This document shows positions 7,207 through 11,141 of a stretch of DNA of 11,141 nucleotides, piece after piece. The stretch is from contig NZ_CAJZFD010000054.1 in the NCBI RefSeq assembly GCF_915069625.1, positions 1 to 11,141 of the forward strand. Reading direction: 5' to 3'. Source of the DNA: an uncultured Veillonella sp. (GTDB lineage Bacteria; Bacillota; Negativicutes; Veillonellales; Veillonellaceae). The notes under the pieces were generated by a model. That model was not told where the DNA came from. It was given only the letters and a program-made list of their open reading frames with translations, and ran no database searches. Each line of letters starts with the position of its first letter. Position 1 is the stretch's first letter. The position numbers and the translations under genes were made by a program.

Positions 7207-8259
7207 TTAATCTAAATAGGTGGCAAGCTCTTCGTGTGTTACCACCTTGAGCTCACTATGTCCATAGCTAGTAGGAACTACAATTTTTATAGTTGCCCCT
7301 TCGCTTTTTTTATCGTGTTTAGCAGCTGCTAAGATCTCTTCTTTCGTTATGGTCGTAGTAGTTGGCAAATCGTGTGCTTCGATGAGGGCTTTTAATTTTT
7401 CTAATGCCTCTGCATCTAATTCTCCATGTTTTACCGCACCTTGAGCCATGAGAACCATACCAATAGCTACCGCGTAGCCATGGTGGACTTCAAAGTGGCT
7501 CGCCTTTTCGATGCCATGACCAAAGGTATGACCTAGGTTTAAGAGGGCACGAACACCGGACTCACGTTCATCTTGCTCAACGATATCCGCCTTTGCTTGA
7601 ACGCAGCGAGCGATAACGGCACTCACGCTATCGCGATGTTTTATTAATGGTTTGTGTTCGAGTTGGGTTAATAAACCTGGTACATCGAGGAAACCGTATT
7701 TGATAATTTCACCACATCCATTTTTCCATTCCATGTCTGGCAATGTATTGAGCGTAGTTGGATCGCAGAGAACGAGAATTGGTTGTTTGAAAGCACCCCA
7801 AAGGTTTTTACCTGCTTCAAGATTAACCGCTGTTTTACCGCCTACAGAGGAGTCTACGGCAGCTAATAGGGATGTAGGAACCTGTACATAGTCGATACCA
7901 CGTAGGTAGGTAGCTGCTGCAAAGCCTGCCATATCGCCTACAACACCACCGCCAAGCGCGATGAGGAGGTCTTTACGCGTTAACGATTGAGCCGCCATAT
8001 ACTCTACTAAATCGATGAGTTGATGAGCATTTTTGGAGCTTTCACCAGCAGGGAACACATAATCACAAACCATATAACCCGCATGTTCCATATTAGCTTT
8101 CACAGAGTCCAAATAGTGCGGTGCCACATTGCTATCGCTGACAATAATAACACGACAATTTGGTTTTAACGGTTTAATATAATCGGTGATGCGTTGTAAA
8201 GCGCCTTCCTCGATGACAACGTCATACGGTGTGGATGCGTTAATGTGAATGCGAGTCAT
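7207..8259 (-). CDS. aroB: 3-dehydroquinate synthase
   Basis: 350 residues. It cyclises DAHP to 3-dehydroquinate using NAD+ and a divalent metal. The NAD-binding stretch GGGVVGDMAGF (103-113) is followed by YLRGIDYVQVPTSLLAAVDSSVGGK, a hallmark of the family. The metal ligands are Glu184 in CGEIIKYG, His244 in NLGHTFGH and His260 in HHGYAVAIGM. In the last motif Tyr replaces the Glu common in other lineages. The ATG at 8259 has AAAGGA 6 bases upstream. The length is typical (about 350-360). It is the second gene of the operon and acts directly after AroF. A stem-loop sits in the spacer before it. Confidence 0.96.
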   Translation of the reverse strand: MTRIHINASTPYDVVIEEGALQRITDYIKPLKPNCRVIIVSDSNVAPHYLDSVKANMEHAGYMVCDYVFPAGESSKNAHQLIDLVEYMAAQSLTRKDLLIALGGGVVGDMAGFAAATYLRGIDYVQVPTSLLAAVDSSVGGKTAVNLEAGKNLWGAFKQPILVLCDPTTLNTLPDMEWKNGCGEIIKYGFLDVPGLLTQLEHKPLIKHRDSVSAVIARCVQAKADIVEQDERESGVRALLNLGHTFGHGIEKASHFEVHHGYAVAIGMVLMAQGAVKHGELDAEALEKLKALIEAHDLPTTTTITKEEILAAAKHDKKSEGATIKIVVPTSYGHSELKVVTHEELATYLD

Positions 8260-8279
8260 AACGGTTCCTTTCTTAGAAG

Positions 8280-8317
8280 AATAAGCTAGTATCTATTATA
8301 ACGGATACTAGCTTATT
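8280..8317 (-). repeat. Intercistronic stem-loop between aroF and aroB
   Basis: A perfect 14-bp stem (8280-8293 with 8304-8317) has a 10-base loop. It starts 16 bases after the aroF stop and ends 20 bases before the aroB ATG. On the minus strand the stem is followed by CTTCTAAG, with no proper U-run. The loop contains TATAAT on the minus strand, but no convincing -35 is found. It is probably an mRNA stabiliser, a processing site or a weak attenuator. Confidence 0.6.
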
Positions 8318-8333
8318 TGTGTGATATTTGAGA

Positions 8334-9347
8334 TTATTTAGTGCATTCTACCAATGCCTGGCGCAATGCGATAACTTCTTTCATAAGGCTAGTGAATTGG
8401 TCTGGACGTAATGCTTGAGGGCCGTCGCATAATGCTTTGGATGGATCGTTGTGAACTTCGATTATAAGGCCGTCTGCACCGCCGCCTACAGATGCAAGAG
8501 AAAGTGGACGAACCATGCGGCTCATACCTGCTGCGTGGCTAGGGTCCATGATGATTGGCAAGTGAGATAATTCGTGCATCATAGGGATTGCTGTTACATC
8601 TAAGGTATTGCGAGTTTTAGTTTCGAATGTACGGATACCACGTTCGCATAATACAACTTGTTCATTGCCTTCGGACATGATGTATTCAGCAGCCATCAAC
8701 CATTCTTCGTATGTAGCAGACAAACCACGTTTTAAAAGAACTGGTTTGTTTAATTTACCTACTTCTTTTAAAAGTGTGAAGTTTTGCATGTTACGAGCGC
8801 CGATTTGAAGCATATCTACATTATCGAAGTATTGTAATTGGGAAATATCCATGACTTCGGAAACGATAGGAAGACCTGTTTCTTTTTTAGCGAGCTCTAA
8901 CAATTCCAAACCTTCTGGGCCCATGCCTTGGAAGGAGTATGGGGAAGTACGAGGTTTGAAAGCGCCACCGCGAAGGATTGTAGCGCCAGCTTCTTTACAA
9001 GCTTTTGCTGTTTCAATTACTTGTTCAGGTGTTTCTACGGAGCAAGGGCCGGCCATTACTGCGAAGTGACCACCACCGATCAATACACCACCTACGTTGA
9101 TTACAGAATCATCTGGATGGAATTTACGGTTTGCTTTTTTGTATGGTTCTTGAATGCGAGTTACTTTATCTACGAAATCTAGGGACTCGATTTGACGAGC
9201 ATCAAGAGATGCAGTATCACCGATAAGACCTAAAATGTTGTAGCGAGCGCCTTCTACAGGATGGATAATGAAGCCTTTTTCCTCTAATTCACTGCGTAAA
9301 CGAGATACCTCTGTTTCTGCTGCGTTTTGTTTTAATGTAATAATCAT
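8334..9347 (-). CDS. aroF: 3-deoxy-7-phosphoheptulonate (DAHP) synthase, type I-beta with N-terminal regulatory domain
   Basis: 337 residues. It condenses PEP and erythrose 4-phosphate, the entry step of aromatic amino acid synthesis. Residues 1 to about 65 form a ferredoxin-like regulatory domain, as in the Thermotoga maritima enzyme, where tyrosine and phenylalanine inhibit. The barrel shows GPCSVE (100-105), KPRTSPYSFQG (131-141), LKRG, DPSHAAG (268-274) and GADGLIIEVHNDP. The expected metal ligands are Cys102, His271, Glu297 and Asp301. The ATG at 9347 is chosen because AAGGAGG lies 7 bases upstream; an in-frame ATG at 9404 would lie in the terminator's U-run. It is the first structural gene after the leader and terminator, so its expression should follow aromatic amino acid supply. 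Confidence 0.96.
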   Translation of the reverse strand: MIITLKQNAAETEVSRLRSELEEKGFIIHPVEGARYNILGLIGDTASLDARQIESLDFVDKVTRIQEPYKKANRKFHPDDSVINVGGVLIGGGHFAVMAGPCSVETPEQVIETAKACKEAGATILRGGAFKPRTSPYSFQGMGPEGLELLELAKKETGLPIVSEVMDISQLQYFDNVDMLQIGARNMQNFTLLKEVGKLNKPVLLKRGLSATYEEWLMAAEYIMSEGNEQVVLCERGIRTFETKTRNTLDVTAIPMMHELSHLPIIMDPSHAAGMSRMVRPLSLASVGGGADGLIIEVHNDPSKALCDGPQALRPDQFTSLMKEVIALRQALVECTK

Positions 9348-9354
9348 GATAAAT

Positions 9355-9361
9355 CCTCCTT
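9355..9361 (-). promoter_or_regulatory. aroF ribosome binding site
   Basis: AAGGAGG on the minus strand, 7 bases before the ATG at 9347. It fixes the aroF start downstream of the attenuator instead of at the upstream in-frame ATG at 9404. Confidence 0.8.
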
Positions 9362-9391
9362 GTAAACTACAGTGAATAGTAGGGCTCACCA

Positions 9392-9528
9392 TACGGGATA
9401 GCAAACAAAAAAGGGCTACCCGTAGTTTAATACGGGTAGCCCTTTTACTATTCTAAGCAACTAATAATGACTCAATCTTAATTAGCGTACCACAAATAGT
9501 TCCTTACCCGTACGTTGGATAAAGAACC
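9392..9528 (-). promoter_or_regulatory. Mutually exclusive leader RNA pairings (attenuator 1:2, 2:3, 3:4, 4:5)
   Basis: In the minus-strand RNA, segment 1 (9520-9528, GGTTCTTTA, within Trp15 to Ile18) pairs with segment 2 (9499-9506, TAAGGAAC) with one G-U pair in the eight-pair core. The overlapping segment TACGGGTA (9505-9512) pairs perfectly over 8 bases with TACCCGTA (9431-9438), which is the first arm of the terminator. The terminator's second arm (9409-9424) can pair over 10 bases, with one bulge, with 9392-9402 after the U-run. A ribosome stalled on the aromatic codons would cover segment 1, free segment 2 and favour read-through. The pairings are seen directly; the mechanism is inferred from trp- and phe-type attenuators. 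Confidence 0.75.
9403..9446 (-). terminator. Attenuator terminator between leader peptide and aroF
   Basis: A perfect 16-bp stem (9431-9446 with 9409-9424) encloses a 6-base loop. On the minus strand it ends in six U, then G and three U. It starts 35 bases after the leader stop and ends before the aroF ribosome site, so it would stop transcription ahead of the whole operon. Its first arm can pair instead with a segment inside the leader coding region (9505-9512). Confidence 0.92.
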
Positions 9529-9571
9529 AATAAAAGTATTGTTTTGTAGCGAGGCTAATTTGGTTAGTCAT
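9482..9571 (-). CDS. Aromatic leader peptide (29 residues, YFYWFF)
   Basis: A 29-codon frame from ATG at 9571 to TAA at 9482-9484. AAAGGAG lies 9 bases upstream and a promoter further up. Residues 12-17 are Tyr-Phe-Tyr-Trp-Phe-Phe, with one more Phe at 26, so seven of 29 residues are aromatic. It is followed by an intrinsic terminator and then aroF. By analogy with TrpL and PheL, its translation probably acts as the sensor: low charged tRNA-Tyr, tRNA-Phe or tRNA-Trp stalls the ribosome in the run and lets transcription reach the operon. The mixture of all three amino acids suits an operon serving the shared chorismate pathway. The peptide itself likely has no other function. I found no T-box features upstream. 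Confidence 0.88.
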   Translation of the reverse strand: MTNQISLATKQYFYWFFIQRTGKELFVVR

Positions 9572-9603
9572 CTTTGGTTGCTCCTTTCTAAAATGTTGGG
9601 TAT

Positions 9604-9633
9604 AGTATAAACCCAAATGATAAAATTATGCAA
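9604..9633 (-). promoter_or_regulatory. Promoter of the aro operon
   Basis: On the minus strand, TTGCAT (9628-9633) and TATACT (9604-9609) are separated by 18 bases. The predicted start near 9597 gives a short untranslated leader of about 26 bases before the leader peptide, as expected for ribosome-mediated attenuation. Confidence 0.7.
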
Positions 9634-9705
9634 TACCTAAACATGAATTTCATGGAAGTTTTAAAATATTTTGGCTGTGGGAATTAATAGAATTTAAGAT
9701 GTTTG

Positions 9706-9733
9706 TTGGAATTAAGCGTGTTTTTGATATAAT
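9706..9733 (+). promoter_or_regulatory. Promoter of the acetyltransferase gene
   Basis: TTGGAA (9706-9711) and a perfect TATAAT (9728-9733) are spaced by 16 bases, about 90 bases before the acetyltransferase ATG. It diverges from the aro promoter about 70 bases away. Confidence 0.55.
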
Positions 9734-9824
9734 AAAAATAAGAAGTTTTCAGTGTTTATATTATGTTTCGTAATAAGCTTAAATCGATTTTTATAAATAT
9801 ACTTATTCTGCGAAAGGGTTACCT

Positions 9825-10237
9825 ATGATTATTCAAATCTTAGATCATATAACTGATGAAATAAAACAAATACGCATTGATGTGTTTATGAAGGAACAGG
9901 GTTTTGAAGACGAGTTTGATGAAATCGATGAGACTGCAAAATTTGTCCTCTTATCCATAGATGGTAAGCCAGCACGTGCCGATATTTTCCTAGTGACGTA
10001 GCTGGAGATGCCCATATTGGCCGTATGGCGGTACGTAAGTTATATCGAGGACAACATCTAGGCACTAAAATTATGATGGCTGCTGAAAATGCTATTCGTC
10101 GCGATGGATATAAAACTTGCTCCTTATCCGCACAAGTGCAGGCAAAAACATTTTACGAATCCCTTGGCTATAAAGCAGAAGGGGAAGAATACCTTGATGA
10201 AGGCTGTCCACATGTGATGATGCGGAAGGTTTTATAA
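9825..10237 (+). pseudogene. GNAT family N-acetyltransferase, broken by a frameshift
   Basis: The first part (9825-10001, 58 residues, MIIQILDHITDEIKQIRIDV onward) begins after an AAAGGG site and holds the family's typical KEQGFEDEFDEID stretch. It meets a TAG at 9999. The match continues in another frame from about 9992: SDVAGDAHIGRMAVRKLYRG, then GTKIM (acetyl-CoA loop RGQHLG, motif A), and FYESLGYKAEGEEYLDEG to the stop at 10237. The shift equals one lost base, most simply a C from the TTTTCCTAG run near 9986-9991. Restored, the protein would be about 137 residues and ElaA/YjcF-like. Such enzymes move an acetyl group from acetyl-CoA to an amine; the substrate is unknown. Either it is a recent pseudogene, since the sequence beyond the break is still well conserved, or the base is a sequencing error. 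Confidence 0.85.
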
Positions 10238-10259
10238 GTCGTTATACAATAAGAATAAG

Positions 10260-10289
10260 TTGATACTTAATACTTATATGAAATAGATA
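10260..10289 (+). promoter_or_regulatory. Possible promoter of the DIP1984 family gene
   Basis: TTGATA (10260-10265), an 18-base spacer and TAGATA (10284-10289), about 60 bases before the ATG. It overlaps a 13-bp direct repeat with one mismatch (10270-10282 and 10287-10299). The -10 is imperfect. Confidence 0.4.
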
Positions 10290-10299
10290 CCTATATGAA
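10270..10299 (+). repeat. 13-bp direct repeat, 17-bp period
   Basis: ATACTTATATGAA at 10270-10282 recurs as ATACCTATATGAA at 10287-10299. The two copies lie near two helical turns apart within a likely promoter, so a regulator site is possible, but the sequence is AT-rich. Confidence 0.45.
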
Positions 10300-10351
10300 G
10301 TCTAATTATTAATAGGTAAGTTAATATATTTTTGGTATGAGGTGAAAATTT

Positions 10352-10810
10352 ATGAAACTAGCAGAAGCATTACAAGAACGAGCTGATTTAAATTATAAAA
10401 TCAGCGATTTAGAGCTTCGTTTAACTTCCAATAGTTTAGTACAAGAAGGGGAAGTACCAAATGAGAGTCCTGAAGAGCTCTTGAAAGCATTAGATCAATG
10501 TGTAACTAGACTTCAAAAATTAATTGCTAATATTAATTTAACGAATTGTAAAACTATTGTAGAAGGTCGTTCTATTACTGAAATCATTGCTGAAAAAGAT
10601 AGTGCTGCGATGCGTCTAAGTGCGTATAGAACATTGGCGAATAGCGCAGGTAGCATTAATTTCCGTGCAAGAGGGTCTGAGATTAAATTAATACCGACCG
10701 TTAATGTCAGAGATATCCAAAAAGAAGCTGACAATATAGCAAAACAAGTTCGTTTGTTAGATAACCTATTGCAGTCTGCAAACTGGACAACTGAATTGAT
10801 TGAAAGCTAA
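10352..10810 (+). CDS. DIP1984 family protein (function unknown)
   Basis: 152 residues, starting MKLAEALQERADLNYKISDL. The family pattern is clear: an N-terminal helix with ERADL, then LVQEGE, an INLTN motif, the stretch SAAMRLSAYRTLANSA, SEIKLIPTVNV, and a final helix ending near SANW. Members are about 150 residues, so it looks full length. It is soluble, with no signal peptide or membrane segment, and mostly helical with heptad-like stretches near both ends that suggest a coiled coil. Some members are annotated as septicolysin; I do not rely on that for function. The ATG has a GAGGTG site 7 bases upstream. It appears to be transcribed alone and ends before a strong terminator. Confidence 0.85.
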   Translation: MKLAEALQERADLNYKISDLELRLTSNSLVQEGEVPNESPEELLKALDQCVTRLQKLIANINLTNCKTIVEGRSITEIIAEKDSAAMRLSAYRTLANSAGSINFRARGSEIKLIPTVNVRDIQKEADNIAKQVRLLDNLLQSANWTTELIES

Positions 10811-11012
10811 TATAGTTGGTAGTTTGAAACAGGGTGGACACAAAACTTTTGCTTTTACCAAGTTTGTTATGAATACATTCATGGGGCGAATGAAAATCTA
10901 CAGTGTAGGCCTATTTGCGCACAAATGTATTGATACAATTTACAATGTATTACCACGTGTCAACTGTAAAAACGAGGGTGGCGTTGGGGGACTATTTCTA
11001 AATATAAACGAT
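10811..11012. other. Spacer with no supported gene
   Basis: Between the DIP1984 family stop and the terminator. A TTG-started frame runs through it (10800-11060), but it overlaps the upstream gene, has no ribosome site, resembles no family I know and ends in the terminator. The region probably forms the 3' untranslated tail, or holds the remains of a lost gene. Confidence 0.5.
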
Positions 11013-11055
11013 AAAAAGATACCCAATTCAAAGCTCTGGATTGGGTATCTTTTTT
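11013..11055. terminator. Strong bidirectional intrinsic terminator
   Basis: Arms at 11013-11027 and 11040-11055 form a 15-bp stem, extended by two inner pairs (one G-U). It ends in six T on the plus strand and has a matching A-run on the left, so it can work in both directions. It closes the DIP1984 transcript and possibly a convergent gene beyond the right edge. Confidence 0.88.
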
Positions 11056-11141
11056 CTTAGTATTCTAATTTATCGAAATCAAATACCGCTACCTTTGATT
11101 ATAGGTACGTTAGTAGTACGATATATTTAATTTTTTGATAA

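Noticed and set aside
8294..8303. TATAAT in the loop of the aroF-aroB hairpin as an internal promoter
   Set aside because: No convincing -35 lies at the right distance, and the loop position explains its A/T content.
9348..9404. An upstream in-frame extension of aroF starting at 9404
   Set aside because: That ATG lies in the terminator's U-run and lacks a ribosome site. The ATG at 9347 has AAGGAGG and matches the family's N-terminus.
10836..10848. AGGGTGG followed by ACAC, similar to the T-box consensus (also AGGGTGG at 10974-10980)
   Set aside because: There is no Stem I or specifier structure, the terminator at 11013-11055 does not overlap it, and no aminoacyl-tRNA synthetase or amino acid gene follows.
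10925..10945. A sequence resembling the IS30 right end (15 of 21 positions, including CAATTTACAA)
   Set aside because: It is AT-rich, there is no second end or transposase remnant nearby, and the match is weak enough to be chance.
10800..11060. An 86-codon plus-strand frame after the DIP1984 family gene
   Set aside because: It begins with TTG inside the preceding gene, lacks a ribosome site, resembles no known family and ends within the terminator hairpin.
11061..11141. A possible 3' end of a minus-strand gene at the right edge (open frame from the edge to a TAA at 11099-11101)
   Set aside because: Only 13 codons are visible, with no recognisable sequence; two other frames also stop nearby.

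Overview
The window looks like chromosomal DNA from a low- to mid-GC Firmicute. The best guess is the class Negativicutes, probably Veillonella or a close relative. This is inferred from the look of the proteins (an AroE-AroK fusion, a T. maritima-like DAHP synthase with an N-terminal ferredoxin-like domain, a DIP1984 family protein), the strong AGGAGG-type ribosome sites and the AT-rich spacers. No marker gene proves it.

Left part (1-2275). A complete IS30-family insertion sequence (about 140-1306) carries one transposase on the minus strand. Next to it is a minus-strand gene for a protein with two RelB/DinJ-like ribbon-helix-helix domains and no recognisable toxin partner. An intrinsic terminator at about 2148-2186 closes the operon to its right.

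Centre (2276-9633), all on the minus strand and read from right to left: aroF (DAHP synthase), aroB, aroA, aroC, pheA (chorismate mutase-prephenate dehydratase) and an aroE-aroK fusion. Together they take PEP and erythrose 4-phosphate to chorismate and on to phenylpyruvate. Two things are absent here: a 3-dehydroquinate dehydratase (aroD/aroQ) and any tyrosine- or tryptophan-specific gene. Spacers are short, aroC and pheA overlap, and two spacers hold perfect stem-loops without U-runs.

The most interesting element lies upstream of aroF (9392-9633). A sigma-70-like promoter is followed by a 29-codon reading frame with a good ribosome site. It contains six aromatic codons in a row (Tyr-Phe-Tyr-Trp-Phe-Phe), and a 16-bp intrinsic terminator follows before aroF. 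The Trp-Phe-Phe codons sit in one arm of a hairpin that competes with an antiterminator pairing. This is the layout of classical ribosome-mediated attenuation, here sensing all three aromatic amino acids and controlling the shared pathway.

Right part (9634-11141), plus strand: a promoter, a GNAT acetyltransferase gene broken by an apparent one-base deletion, a DIP1984 family gene and a strong bidirectional terminator near 11013-11055. The last 80 bases hold no gene I can support.
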